Part shown: piece by piece, positions 34,253-43,956 of the stretch | Layout of the letters: each line of letters begins with the position of its first letter | Numbering within the stretch: the first letter of the stretch is position 1 | Assembly: GCA_963791625.1 (NCBI GenBank) | Contig: CAWBTA010000016.1 | Coordinates: forward strand, 310,001 to 374,000 | Direction of reading: 5' to 3' | DNA length: 64,000 nt | Source of the DNA: JANMCE01 sp963791625 | GTDB lineage: Bacteria > Actinomycetota > Acidimicrobiia > Acidimicrobiales > Ilumatobacteraceae | Translations under genes and position numbers: made by a program | Notes under the pieces: generated by a model | The model's database searches: none | Seen by the model: the letters and a program-made list of their open reading frames with translations, nothing else | Told to the model about the DNA's origin: nothing

Positions 34253-35913
34253 TGGCCCGAACCCTCTCGCATCGGAATGCGCACGCCCCGCTCGGCCGCA
34301 ACATCAATCGCCCGCTGGTATCCGGCATCGGCGTGGCGGATCACGCCCATTCCCGGGTCACTGACGAGCACGCGGCTGAGCTTCTCGGCAGCCATGGCCG
34401 TGCCGTCGGCGACGACCACCATGCCGGCGTGGATGGAGCGCCCGATGCCGACACCGCCGCCGTGGTGGATACTCACCCACGTTGCGCCGCTGGAGGTGTT
34501 GACCAGAGCGTTCAGCAGCGGCCAATCGGCAATGGCGTCCGACCCGTCCATCATCGACTCGGTCTCCCGGTAGGGCGACGCTACCGAGCCCGAGTCGAGA
34601 TGATCACGGCCAATCACGATCGGGGCCGTCAGCTCGCCGGTGCGCACCATCTCGTTGAACCGCAGACCTAGACGGTGTCGTTCCCCGTAGCCGAGCCAGC
34701 AGATACGCGCGGGCAGCCCTTGGAAGGCCACCCGCTCCCCCGCAAGTTTGATCCAGCGGTGCAACGCCTCGTCGTCGGGGAACTCTTCAAGCACCGCCCG
34801 ATCGGTCGCGGCGATATCAGCCGGATCACCCGAGAGCGCCACCCAGCGGAACGGCCCCTTGCCCTCGCAGAACAGCGGCCTGATATAAGCCGGAAGAAAA
34901 CCGGGGTAGTCGAAGGCTCGTTCAAATCCTCCAAGTTTCGCCTCGGTACGCAAGCTGTTGCCGTAGTCGAATACTTCACTGCCAGCGTCCATGAACCCGA
35001 CCATTGCCCGGCAATGGTCGGCCATCGACAGGCGGGACCGACGGATCAATTCCTTCGGATCGCTGGCCGCCATCGCTGCCGTGGCCTCTGGCGTGAGGTC
35101 GGCCGGCACATAGCTGAGTGGGTCATGTGCGCTGGTCTGGTCGGTGACGATGTCGGCGGGGAAGCCCATCTCGAGCAACCGCGGCAGCAGCACAGCGGCG
35201 TTGCCAACCAGTCCAACTGACAGGCCGCGTCGTTCATCGCGAGCCTGCAGGCAGCGGGCGACGGCGTCCTCTAACGAGTCGGCGACCTCATCCAGATAGC
35301 GGGTCTCTACCCGACGCTGGACCCGCCAGGCATCAACGTCGATGCACAACGCAACGCCATCGTTCATGGTGACCGACAACGGTTGTGCGCCGCCCATGCC
35401 ACCGAGACCGGCGGTGAGGGTGATGGTGCCGGCCAGGGTGCCGTTGAACTTACGGCGGGCGATTTCGGCGAAACACTCATAGGTGCCCTGCAGGATGCCT
35501 TGCGTGCCGATGTAGATCCACGAGCCGGCCGTCATCTGCCCATACATGGTGAGGCCCATGGCTTCGAGGCGGCGGAATTCCTCCCAATTACCCCACTCGG
35601 GCACGAGGTTCGAGTTGGCGAGCAGCACGCGCGGCGCCCACGGACTCGTACGGAACACGCCCACCGGCTTGCCCGATTGGACCAGCATCGTCTCGTCATC
35701 GGCCAGGGTCGTGAGGGTGCGGACAATGGCGTCGAACGCTTCCCACGATCGGGCGGCGCGACCGGTGCCGCCGTAGACCACCAGATCGTCGGGACGTTCG
35801 GCAACGTCTGGGTCGAGGTTGTTCATCAGCATGCGCAGAGCGGCTTCTTGCTGCCACCCGCGGCAGGTGAGGGTGGTTCCACGAGCGGCCCGGACGGGAC
35901 GTGCTCCGATCAT
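34249..35913 (-). CDS. hutU: urocanate hydratase
   Basis: 554-residue urocanase, the NAD+-dependent second step of histidine degradation (urocanate to imidazolone propionate). Family landmarks: LVVYGGTGRAARSWEAFD, GGMGGAQPLSVTMNDGVALCIDVD, DQTSAHDPLSYVPADL, FDYGNSLRTEA, and the active-site region SGATWVSIHHGGGVGIGRSIHAGMVVVADGT. AAGGAG precedes ATG 35913; 48 bp after hutH. Full length. Confidence 0.96.
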   Translation of the reverse strand: MIGARPVRAARGTTLTCRGWQQEAALRMLMNNLDPDVAERPDDLVVYGGTGRAARSWEAFDAIVRTLTTLADDETMLVQSGKPVGVFRTSPWAPRVLLANSNLVPEWGNWEEFRRLEAMGLTMYGQMTAGSWIYIGTQGILQGTYECFAEIARRKFNGTLAGTITLTAGLGGMGGAQPLSVTMNDGVALCIDVDAWRVQRRVETRYLDEVADSLEDAVARCLQARDERRGLSVGLVGNAAVLLPRLLEMGFPADIVTDQTSAHDPLSYVPADLTPEATAAMAASDPKELIRRSRLSMADHCRAMVGFMDAGSEVFDYGNSLRTEAKLGGFERAFDYPGFLPAYIRPLFCEGKGPFRWVALSGDPADIAATDRAVLEEFPDDEALHRWIKLAGERVAFQGLPARICWLGYGERHRLGLRFNEMVRTGELTAPIVIGRDHLDSGSVASPYRETESMMDGSDAIADWPLLNALVNTSSGATWVSIHHGGGVGIGRSIHAGMVVVADGTAMAAEKLSRVLVSDPGMGVIRHADAGYQRAIDVAAERGVRIPMREGSGQ

Positions 35914-35961
35914 GTCGTGCTCCTTCTTGGTGTCGTTCGGGTCCTGCCGTTCGGAGTCATA

Positions 35962-37479
35962 TCAGTGCAGTGGACCGGTGATCGCTTCGACGGCCGCCAC
36001 CAGGTCGCCGCTCATCACCAGTCGCTCGGCCAGACCAAGTTCCGGCGCCAACCAACGGTCCGGACCCTGTCCACCGATACCGGCATTTCGCACCGCGGCC
36101 ACCGCGGCAGCGACCGGAGCTGAGGGGTGTAGCGGTTGACGAAGATCGACGCCTCGGGCCGCGCACACAACCTCCGCGGCCAGGATGCGGCCGAGGTTCG
36201 CCACCGATTGGCGTAACTTCCGAGCCGCCCCCCAGCCCATCGAGACGTGATCCTCTTGCATTGCCGAAGTGGGTAGGGAGTCAACGCTGGCCGGTGCCGC
36301 TAGTCGCCGGTTTTCTGCGACCATCGCCGCCTGCGTGTAGTGGGCGATCATCATCCCGGAGTTCACGCCAGGATCCTCGGCGAGGAACGGCGGCAACCCG
36401 TGCGAGCGGTTCTTGTCGAGCAGACGGTCGGTGCGGCGCTCGGCAATCGCCCCCATCTCGGCGGTTGCGATGGCGAGGAAGTCGCACGCGAATCCAACAG
36501 GCGCACCGTGGAAGTGGCCGCATGATTCGACTCGTCCGTCGGGCATCACACTTGGATTGTCGATCGCAGAGATCAGTTCAATCTCGGCGACTCGGCGAGC
36601 ATGGGCAATGGTGTCCCGAGCGGCGCCGTGTACCTGCGGCGTACAACGCAACGAGTAGGCATCCTGCACCCGGACGTCGTCGGTTCGGTGGCTGGCCATG
36701 ATCTCGCTGTCGGCGAGAAGCCTCCGCAGATTCTCTGCCGATCGGGTCTGACCCTCGTGCGGGCGTAGGGCCATCACGTCGGCGGCGAACGCCCGATCAG
36801 TAGCCATCAACGCTTCGATACTCATGGCCGCGGCGATGTCGGCAACCTTGGCCAGCATGTCGAGATCAGCGAGGGCCAGCACCAACATGCCGAGCATGCC
36901 GTCGGTTCCATTGATAAGCGCAAGGCCTTCCTTCGCCCGAAGCGTGACCGGTTCGATGCCCGCCGCTCGCATCGCCGGTTCGCACTCGCCTTCCCCGATC
37001 AAGGCCAACGCAACCGCTGCCAAAGGGGCGAGGTCACCGCTCGCGCCGAGCGAGCCGTGCTCGTGAACGGCCGGAACAATGTCGGCATTCAAGAGCGCAA
37101 GGATTGTGTCGACAACAACTTGGCGGACACCCGAGTACCCCATCGAAAGCGTGCGCGCCCGCAGCAGCATCATGGCCCGCACCACTTCGTTCTCGACCAG
37201 CGGGCCCATGCCAGCTGCGTGCGACCGGATCAGCGCTCGCTGCAATTCCTCGCGCCGTGCCGCCGGGATAACCGTGGTGGCGAGCGAGCCGAAGCCGGTG
37301 GAGACGCCGTACACCGCATGTTCACCGGCGGCCATCGCGTCCACGATGGCCGCGCTCGTGGCGATGGCCTCGACCGCCTCTGGCTTCAATGCCACCCGCG
37401 CTCCATTGCGAGCGACACGCACCACATCGGCGGCGCTAATTCCGGAGTTCCCGAGATGCACACTGCTTGAGCCAATTTC
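35962..37479 (-). CDS. hutH: histidine ammonia-lyase
   Basis: 505-residue lyase deaminating histidine to urocanate. The MIO-forming Ala-Ser-Gly triad lies in GSLGASGDLAPLA (about 144-156), with YGVSTGFGSLA, NGTDGMLGML and QDAYSLRCTPQVHGAA as further family signatures. ATG 37479 (MEIGSSSVHLG) is favoured; only 26 bp separate it from the divergent IclR start, so promoters overlap and short leaders or leaderless mRNAs are expected. No hutI, hutF or hutG in the window. Confidence 0.95.
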   Translation of the reverse strand, partial: EIGSSSVHLGNSGISAADVVRVARNGARVALKPEAVEAIATSAAIVDAMAAGEHAVYGVSTGFGSLATTVIPAARREELQRALIRSHAAGMGPLVENEVVRAMMLLRARTLSMGYSGVRQVVVDTILALLNADIVPAVHEHGSLGASGDLAPLAAVALALIGEGECEPAMRAAGIEPVTLRAKEGLALINGTDGMLGMLVLALADLDMLAKVADIAAAMSIEALMATDRAFAADVMALRPHEGQTRSAENLRRLLADSEIMASHRTDDVRVQDAYSLRCTPQVHGAARDTIAHARRVAEIELISAIDNPSVMPDGRVESCGHFHGAPVGFACDFLAIATAEMGAIAERRTDRLLDKNRSHGLPPFLAEDPGVNSGMMIAHYTQAAMVAENRRLAAPASVDSLPTSAMQEDHVSMGWGAARKLRQSVANLGRILAAEVVCAARGVDLRQPLHPSAPVAAAVAAVRNAGIGGQGPDRWLAPELGLAERLVMSGDLVAAVEAITGPLH

Positions 37480-37505
37480 CATCAGTCGGTAAGCTATGCC
37501 GTCTA

Positions 37506-38216
37506 ATGGAAACCGCGCAACAGGACTCCCCGGAATCATCGATCCGTTCGGTGGAGCGGGCCCTTCGCCTGATCACCGCGGCTGCCGAAGCCCCCGACGG
37601 CATCGGCCTTGTCGACGCGGCGCGCCTCACCGACCTGGCGCCGTCGACGGCTACCCGCATTCTGCGTACCCTCGAAACTGCAAGGTTCGTCGCTCGCCGC
37701 GACGATGGCGCGTATGTCGCAGGCGTCGAACTGGTCCGACTGGGTGCATTGCAGGCGTCCGAATCGCCGTTACTCGGCGCCGCGCAGCCGCACCTCGATG
37801 CGCTCGCCGCCGTCACCGGGGAGTCGTGCTATCTCGCTATCGCCGTCGATCACACCTGGGCCACCTATGTCCGCATGACGCAGAGCAGCCGATCAGTCCG
37901 CCACGTCAGCTGGCTGGGCCGACGCATCCCCCGAGCTTCCTCAGCCGTGGGCGCGGCACTCGCCGGCAGCCTCGACGCGCGAGGTGTAGCCATCGTGAAG
38001 GACGGCGTCGAGCCCGACACTACGGCCATCGCCATTCCCATTCGCGACCGCCACAACATCGTCGCTGCGATCAACGTCGTCGGCCCCAGCTTCCGCATGG
38101 CAAAGGCGGTTCACCAATCCATTATTGACGCCGCCCACACCGCCGCGGAAGCCATCCAATCCGCGGCCACATCAAACAGCCGGGTCATGTCCGAGTCGCA
38201 GGGAAGGCAGCAATGA
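37506..38216 (+). CDS. IclR-family transcriptional regulator
   Basis: 236-residue regulator: winged HTH (SSIRSVERALRLITAAAEAPDGIGLVDAARLTDLAPSTATRILRTLETARFVARR, about 10-65) followed by the IclR GAF-like effector domain (GESCYLAIAVDHTWATYVR, LGRRIPRASSAVGAALAG, IPIRDRHNIVAAINVVGPSFRM). ATG 37506. Position divergent from hutH suggests it controls hutHU in response to urocanate or a related ligand (inference). Its stop overlaps the next start (ATGA). Confidence 0.9.
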   Translation: METAQQDSPESSIRSVERALRLITAAAEAPDGIGLVDAARLTDLAPSTATRILRTLETARFVARRDDGAYVAGVELVRLGALQASESPLLGAAQPHLDALAAVTGESCYLAIAVDHTWATYVRMTQSSRSVRHVSWLGRRIPRASSAVGAALAGSLDARGVAIVKDGVEPDTTAIAIPIRDRHNIVAAINVVGPSFRMAKAVHQSIIDAAHTAAEAIQSAATSNSRVMSESQGRQQ

Positions 38217-39010
38217 GCAGCTGGCAGATTGAGGGAGACTTCGACCGCGACGGCGCGGTCTGTGTTCGCCAGGCATTCACGGCCGAACAGGTCGGGTGGG
38301 CACGTGATGCCATCGGTGCGAACCTGGCCGACCTGTCACCGCGTGCCAAGCGGGCCAGTGCCGCCGACGATGGAGCGTTCATTGAGGACTTCTGCAACTG
38401 GGCTCGACTCCCGGCCATGGAGCGCTTCATCCGAGACGCACCCGGCGCGGCGATAGCGGCCGAGCTCACCAAGTCGACGTCCATTCGCCTTTATCACGAC
38501 CACGTGCTGGTGAAGGAGCCCGGCACCAAGCAACGCACGCCGTGGCATCAGGACCAGCCGTATTACAACATCGAGGGCTCGCAGAACGCCAGCATGTGGT
38601 TCCCCGTCGACCCGGTCGACCGCTCGGCAACGCTTGAGTTCATTGCCGGCACCCACCGTGGGCCGTGGTTTATCCCGCGTACCTTCCTCGATACCCAGGC
38701 GAAGTGGTTTCCCGAGGGAAGCCTCATCGAGTCTCCCGACTTCGCCGCCGACCCACAACGGTGGCAGGTCATTGGTTGGGCACTCGAACCAGGCGACGCC
38801 GTGTTCTTCAACATGCTTACCGTTCACGGTTCGGGCGGCGTGTCGGGCCCACACCGCCGACGGGTGCTGTCGGTACGATTCCTCGGCGACGATATGGTGC
38901 ACGCCCCGCGCCGCTGGACCACCTCGCCACCATTCGATGGCCTCGAAGCCGAGCTGCCTGCTGGCGCCCCGATGAACCACGAGCTGTTCCCCGAACTCTG
39001 GCGGCAATGA
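38213..39010 (+). CDS. phytanoyl-CoA dioxygenase (PhyH)-family oxygenase
   Basis: 265-residue Fe(II)/2-oxoglutarate oxygenase. Iron ligands HxD in TPWHQDQPYY and the distal His in LTVHGSGG, with an Arg-rich RRRVLSVRFLGDD strand for 2-oxoglutarate. Starts ATGA-overlapping the IclR gene and ends ATGA-overlapping hutD, so it is embedded in a histidine operon although no hydroxylase is part of the standard pathway. It may act on a histidine derivative such as a methylated or betaine form; this is speculation. Confidence 0.85.
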   Translation: MSSWQIEGDFDRDGAVCVRQAFTAEQVGWARDAIGANLADLSPRAKRASAADDGAFIEDFCNWARLPAMERFIRDAPGAAIAAELTKSTSIRLYHDHVLVKEPGTKQRTPWHQDQPYYNIEGSQNASMWFPVDPVDRSATLEFIAGTHRGPWFIPRTFLDTQAKWFPEGSLIESPDFAADPQRWQVIGWALEPGDAVFFNMLTVHGSGGVSGPHRRRVLSVRFLGDDMVHAPRRWTTSPPFDGLEAELPAGAPMNHELFPELWRQ

Positions 39011-39573
39011 GCGGACATTCAGCGGACCCGTACGCCCTCCTTCGGGCGGCCGATCATCAGAAGATGCGGTGGCTCAACGGCAGCGGTTGGACGAGCGAGA
39101 TCCTCGCATGGCCCGATCCCCAGAATTGGGAGTGGCGCCTCAGCGTTGCCGACATTGAACAGGGCGGCCCCTTCTCGGTCTTTGCCGGCGTCGACCGCAC
39201 GATCGCTCTGCTGCAGGGCAGCGGCTTCGTGCTCACGGTGGAAGATCTGCCGCCGGTAACGATCGAGCGACCCTACGAGCCGTTCGACTTTCGGGGCGAC
39301 CGGCCCACCACGTGTTCGCTGCTCGATGGCCCGGTACAAGACCTCAACCTCATGGTCCGCCGGACGAGCACACCGCGTCATCTGCGCTTCGTCGAGATCA
39401 TCGACACCATCGAACTCGCCGACATGGAACTGGCCATCGTGGTGTCCGGCCGCCTACGCGTCGACGGCCACTCCCTTTCGCGCCTCGACGCAATCCGCCC
39501 CCTTGCCGATTCGCCCAACGTCGTTATGTCGGCCCCCTCCCAAGAGCCCACAATCGTCGCCGTCGTGACCTGA
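39007..39573 (+). CDS. hutD: HutD-family protein
   Basis: 188-residue double-stranded beta-helix protein of the HutD family: MRWLNGSGWTSEILAWP, WEWRLSVADIEQGGPFSVFAGVDRTIALLQGSGFVLT, YEPFDFRGDRPTTCSLLDGPVQDLNLMVRR. HutD is a proposed governor limiting urocanate accumulation. ATG 39007 overlaps the previous stop. Confirms that this plus-strand unit belongs with hutHU. Confidence 0.9.
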   Translation: MSGHSADPYALLRAADHQKMRWLNGSGWTSEILAWPDPQNWEWRLSVADIEQGGPFSVFAGVDRTIALLQGSGFVLTVEDLPPVTIERPYEPFDFRGDRPTTCSLLDGPVQDLNLMVRRTSTPRHLRFVEIIDTIELADMELAIVVSGRLRVDGHSLSRLDAIRPLADSPNVVMSAPSQEPTIVAVVT

Positions 39574-39675
39574 CGTCATTGGTTCTGAGATCACATTAGG
39601 CGTGGAAGACTTGCGCCACCCACCATGACGTTCTGTTGTCACCCGCAGCGGGGAAGGACAGAGGGAGGACTGCCG

Positions 39676-41391
39676 ATGTCAGGAAGCCACTGGATTGTGG
39701 AGGGCAAGGTTGACGAGCGTTGGCCTATCAACACCCGGGGCAACGTCGGCGAGGTGATGCCTGAGGTCATCGCTCCGTTGCAGAACGACTTGATCGTGGC
39801 CGCGACCGACCTCGGTTTCCGGGATGCGCTCGCTCGCATCGGCCTCCTTCAGTCCCGCGACATTGCCTCCGAAGAACCGGTGCTACTCAATGTGCTCGGC
39901 GGCTATGCCTACTTGAACTTGTCGCTGCTTCGATTGCTGGGCGTCCGCACGCCTGGTTCATCGCCCGAAGCGATCGATTTCACGTTCGTGGGCGAAGGAG
40001 AGCCGCCGCCGTATCAGCTGAAGCCGGGCGACAAGAACCTGCGGGCCACGCTTCGCCTCGTGGGGTCGGCGCTGGTCGCTCTTCGCCAGCGGGAGCTGCC
40101 GAAGGTCGTCGCAGAGAACACGACCACGGCCGCTAGCTTCGAGCAGACGCGTCCGGCGCTCGACAGCTCCGACGAAGACCTCTTGGCATTCCTCCGGTCG
40201 ACTCCAGACGCGTTTCGCCCGGTGTTCGCCAACCACATCTACGCCTCGGCGATGTCAGCGATCCCCGCAGGCGTGCTCAGTGACGCTGCCGTCGCTGCCG
40301 GCGAACCGGCCTCGGTCGCAACACTGATCGGAGCGGTTGGTGACGTTCGATCAGCCGAATACGCCCGCGACCTGGCCCAGGTCGCGGGCCACGTCCGAGC
40401 ATCGGAGGCGCTTAGACGCCATTTCGACCAGGGCGCCGACGACCTGATGGAGCGGCTCCGTTCAGATCCCCAAGCCGAAGCTTTCACGGCCGCGTTCGAC
40501 CGGTTTCTCGCGCAGCACGGACACCGCGGTCCCAACGACTGGGATATCGCCGGACGAACCTGGGCGAACACGCCATCGCTCACCCTCGCGGCGATCGAGC
40601 GTCTCCGAGTCGACGTGCCCTCCGCCGATACGAACTCGTCGGAAACCGCCGCATCGGTTCGCACCGAGACCATCGCCCGTGTCCGTAACAGCCTGAAGCC
40701 CTTCCAACGCAAGCCGTTCGACCTGGCGCTCGCCTCAATCGGCAGTTGGACCCGCGCTCGCGAGGGCACACGAGATCGGGCCGTGCGGCTGCTGCAACCA
40801 GCCAAACAAGTCTTCCGCGAACTGGCTCGACGTTGCGGCGAGCGAGGCGGCATGGGCGACCCCGCCACCCTCGCGCTGCTCTCGCTCGACGAACTCAGCC
40901 AGTACCTCGATGGTCACGACATGGCTGCAACTCTTGCGACTCGCCAAGCCCTCTACCAACGCTTCGCGGACGCGACGCCACGATTCTTCATTACCTCCCC
41001 AGCCACCGTGCCTTCTCTGGAAGAACTCGAAGCCGAACGACCGGCGGCCGCAGCCAAGGCGATAACAGGTGAGGTCCTGACCGGCACCGCCGGCTCCGGC
41101 GGGACTGCCGTCGGACCGGCGCGCATCGTGCTCGACCCCGGGGAGTGTGCCGATCTGGAGCCCGGCGAAATCCTGATATGTCCCATAACGGACCCTGGCT
41201 GGACGCCGCTGTTCTTGCCCGCCGCCGCGGTCGTCGTGGAAACGGGCGCCCTCATGAGTCATGCCGTCATCGTCTCCCGAGAGCTCGGTCTGCCGTGTGT
41301 CGTCGCCGTCCCCAACGCCACCACTCGCCTTACGAATGGCCAACGCATCGAAGTCAACGGCACCAATGGCACCGTCACCGTTCTGTCGTGA
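39676..41391 (+). CDS. PEP-utilising enzyme-like protein lacking ATP-grasp domain
   Basis: 571-residue protein. The N terminus (WIVEGKVDERWPINTRGNVGEVMPEVIAPLQNDLIV) matches the linker that follows the ATP-grasp domain of rifampicin phosphotransferase/PEP synthase-like enzymes; a helical middle follows; the C terminus is the phosphohistidine swivel domain with VVETGALMSHAVIVSRELGLPCVVAVPNATT, including the His-bearing SHA. The ATP-grasp module is absent and none is encoded next door. GGGAGGA precedes ATG 39676 by eight bases, so this is the true start and not a truncation artefact. It may use a separate ATP-binding partner or have a non-catalytic role. Confidence 0.8.
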   Translation: MSGSHWIVEGKVDERWPINTRGNVGEVMPEVIAPLQNDLIVAATDLGFRDALARIGLLQSRDIASEEPVLLNVLGGYAYLNLSLLRLLGVRTPGSSPEAIDFTFVGEGEPPPYQLKPGDKNLRATLRLVGSALVALRQRELPKVVAENTTTAASFEQTRPALDSSDEDLLAFLRSTPDAFRPVFANHIYASAMSAIPAGVLSDAAVAAGEPASVATLIGAVGDVRSAEYARDLAQVAGHVRASEALRRHFDQGADDLMERLRSDPQAEAFTAAFDRFLAQHGHRGPNDWDIAGRTWANTPSLTLAAIERLRVDVPSADTNSSETAASVRTETIARVRNSLKPFQRKPFDLALASIGSWTRAREGTRDRAVRLLQPAKQVFRELARRCGERGGMGDPATLALLSLDELSQYLDGHDMAATLATRQALYQRFADATPRFFITSPATVPSLEELEAERPAAAAKAITGEVLTGTAGSGGTAVGPARIVLDPGECADLEPGEILICPITDPGWTPLFLPAAAVVVETGALMSHAVIVSRELGLPCVVAVPNATTRLTNGQRIEVNGTNGTVTVLS

Positions 41392-41639
41392 GTCGTCGCT
41401 CCCTCATCCCGAGGCTGACCTCGCTGACCCCGGTCGATTCGCCGGTTGCACAAACGCACACGATTCTCGGGTGGTCGGTCGAGATGCAGATCACCGACTT
41501 GGCCAAACGACGGTGACGCCCTTGTCACGAGCAGTCGCCGAGAACCGTCCGCTATGACCCCAAGATTCCCGCAATGGCATCTCGATAGAGCTGAGTTCGA
41601 GGTGGCTACTAGCGACCAGCGGAACCATCCGGACGACTG

Positions 41640-42262
41640 AGGATCCGGTGGTCGCCGCGATGGTCCTGGACCGATTGCGGAACATGACGCCCGGAGAGCG
41701 GGCCGACATGGTCCGGGCAATGAATGAACGAGAGTTGCGAGGCGCTGGCATCCGTCAGCGTCACCCTGACGCCGACGCAGAAGAGATCCGGATGCGACAT
41801 GGCGTGCTGCGTATCGGACCGCAACTCATGCGGACGTGTTCGGCTGGGACGTCGACACGCACGGCTACTAACTGATGGATCCGCTCGATCTGGTCGGAGA
41901 AATCGGCCGCCTTTTCGATGAAGTCGGTATCGCTTGGGTTCTCGGCGGGTCGATAGCAAGTTCGGCCTCCACCGGTCTTCGTTCAACCTCATCCGACTCG
42001 ATGGCGTCATGCGCGTCGATGTTTTCGTCCTCGGCGACGATCTCTTGGACCGGCGGCAAATGGATCGCCGACGGCAGATCGACATTCCCAGAACCGATGG
42101 ACCGATTCTCATTTTGGGTGGGGCCCCCAGAGGACCAGGTCTTACGAAAACTCCGCTGGCTCCAACTTGGCGGCGAAGTCCCTGACCGGCAGTGGAACGA
42201 CGTTCTCGGCATCCTGACTGTTCAGGCTCGCCGTCCGTGCCATCGCCGAAGTTGGCCTCGGC
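41640..42262 (+). pseudogene. decayed copy of the small-protein/nucleotidyltransferase pair
   Basis: Clearly homologous to 27730-28563. First gene: TPGERADMVRAMN and AGIRQRHPDADAEEIRM are kept, but small indels after MN and a missing base near 41833 shift the end out of frame. Second gene (from ATG 41875, MDPLDLVGEIGRLFDEVGIAWVLGGSIASS) has lost about 125 bp including the D-x-D catalytic pair, then resumes at RSSFNLIRLDGVMRVDVFVLGDDLLDRRQM in another frame, with a second deletion before the end. The two-gene order is retained, so the module was duplicated or acquired as a unit. Confidence 0.8.
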
Positions 42263-42591
42263 TGAACACTCCGCGCACGAATTGCAACTCGCTCGTGGCG
42301 AGGGCAACCCTGAACATCTCACAGGGTGTGTTGCTACTTTGGCACCAACATCACGGCTTCCCGTTGACCGCGTCATGTCGGGCCAACTCAGACTGGCATT
42401 CTCACTTGTGCGGCTCGACGGCATGAAGCCGTCGGCACGGCCCCGGCGACGGTAGTCAGAACACCTTTTGGCAAGCACCCATCGCTGATGCTGTTCGCGT
42501 TGGAGTGGACCGTCGAGCTCCGATTAGCGCCACCTGCCACCTGCCATCGGTAGCGACAGCGGCTAGGCCCCAAATTCCAAGGCGAACGGTG
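42263..42591. other. non-coding stretch
   Basis: 329 bp after the pseudogene remnant and before the convergent Schlafen-like gene. I see no coherent reading frame with family features, no clear hairpin and no repeat. Probably decayed sequence of the same island. Confidence 0.4.
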
Positions 42592-43956
42592 CTATTGGAC
42601 GCTGTAGAAGCGGCGGTGTGGATCGTTTGGTGCTGAACCGATAACAACGGCGACGCCTTTACGGACGAGGCTGGCGAGCAGACTTCGTGCCGTGCGATCT
42701 GAGACGCCGATCGTCTTGGCCAACTCTGCCGATGACATCCCACGTTCGGACGTCATGTGGCTCATCGCCTGCCGCTCGCGTGGCGTCAATCTTGATGGAT
42801 CCGATGGCGTCATCGAGAAGGTGACACGGACACGTCCCGGGCGCTCTTCGATGACAGGTGGCGGCAACCCAGCGTCTCGGCAAGCGGCGGCCATACGACG
42901 CACCCCGCTGCCCCACTGTTCGATATAGCCGCGTTCCGCGAAGACACGCCCGATCACACGGTTTCGCAGCCGGGACACCCCCTGGAAAAGATCGTCGACG
43001 GTGAGTCCCGGTAACAGATATCCAGGATTCTCGACCTCAACACGATCGAGGTAGACCGCCACCCGCATCGGGCCACCCTGTTGGTGGTAGTCAGCATGCA
43101 CGACGGCGTTAATGACGGCTTCACGCAGGGCCACCATCGGCACCGAACGGCTGGCCTCATGCGCCGGACCTCGTCCATTGATGACAAGCGCTTTGTCGAG
43201 CGCTCGGTCGAGGTACTCCAGCGACTGATCAACGAGCTCGAACAGCCGCCCGTCAATCCGTCGCGAGTCCGCAATGTTCGTTCGATCGACTCCGGAAAAC
43301 CGCCCGCAGTGCACCCAGGCATCGGGCATACGCAGCGGTTCCGCTCCGTTTCGAAACAGGAGATAGCCACCAATTGTCAGACGCAGCCCATTAGGGGTTC
43401 GATCCAACGCATGAATTGCAACCAACTCCTGCTCAGTGAGGGAGTCGGTGCGCCCGAGAGCGACGCCCGCGTAGGCAGCGTCAAGCTCCTCCGATTCCGC
43501 ATCAGTCAGAAGCGTCTCATCAAAAGTTGGCGCCATGCCCCGGCCTAGTTCGGTTCGAAGCGACTCATCGGCCAAGCGATTCGTGGATCCGACGCGGACA
43601 AAACAGCCCTGCTCAATACCGAGCTGCCTCACGAAGTGTGGCCGGCGCGGACTCGGAAAAACCTCGACCATCACAACATACGTCGATCGCCACGGCACCA
43701 CCGAGATCTCGGCGAGGAGCGAGGGAGCAATACGATCTGCGACCAAGTTCGAGAGCCGTTCCTCGACCTTCGTCGGATCGCTGAGGCCAACAACCGCGCG
43801 CGTGCCGTCCTCGATACCCAACACGACCATTCCGCCCGCAGAATTCGCGAACGCAACCAACGTGGCGACAACCCGATCGGGCGACGACAAGTCCTGCTTG
43901 AACTCGAGCGTCTTGTCCTCGTGTCTGCGCAAAACAGATTCCAACGTCGCCGTCAT
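42592..43956 (-). CDS. Schlafen/AlbA-type ATPase-regulator (COG2865-like)
   Basis: 454-residue protein from ATG 43956. The N-terminal AlbA_2/Schlafen-like domain (ESVLRRHEDKTLEFKQDLSS, FANSAGGMVVLGIEDGTRAVVGL) is followed by a region typical of RecG-like regulators (IHALDRTPNGLRLTIGGYLLF, REAVINAVVHADYHQQGGPMRVAVYLDRVEVENPG, RVFAERGYIEQWGSGVRRM, an HATPase-like segment) and a C-terminal winged helix (SSAELAKTIGVSDRTARSLLASLVRKG, about 403-429). Longer upstream reading frames run through the half-site array and are rejected. Proteins of this kind are common in genomic islands and some act in defence. The operator-like array upstream overlaps its start, suggesting autoregulation. Confidence 0.82.
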   Translation of the reverse strand: MTATLESVLRRHEDKTLEFKQDLSSPDRVVATLVAFANSAGGMVVLGIEDGTRAVVGLSDPTKVEERLSNLVADRIAPSLLAEISVVPWRSTYVVMVEVFPSPRRPHFVRQLGIEQGCFVRVGSTNRLADESLRTELGRGMAPTFDETLLTDAESEELDAAYAGVALGRTDSLTEQELVAIHALDRTPNGLRLTIGGYLLFRNGAEPLRMPDAWVHCGRFSGVDRTNIADSRRIDGRLFELVDQSLEYLDRALDKALVINGRGPAHEASRSVPMVALREAVINAVVHADYHQQGGPMRVAVYLDRVEVENPGYLLPGLTVDDLFQGVSRLRNRVIGRVFAERGYIEQWGSGVRRMAAACRDAGLPPPVIEERPGRVRVTFSMTPSDPSRLTPRERQAMSHMTSERGMSSAELAKTIGVSDRTARSLLASLVRKGVAVVIGSAPNDPHRRFYSVQ

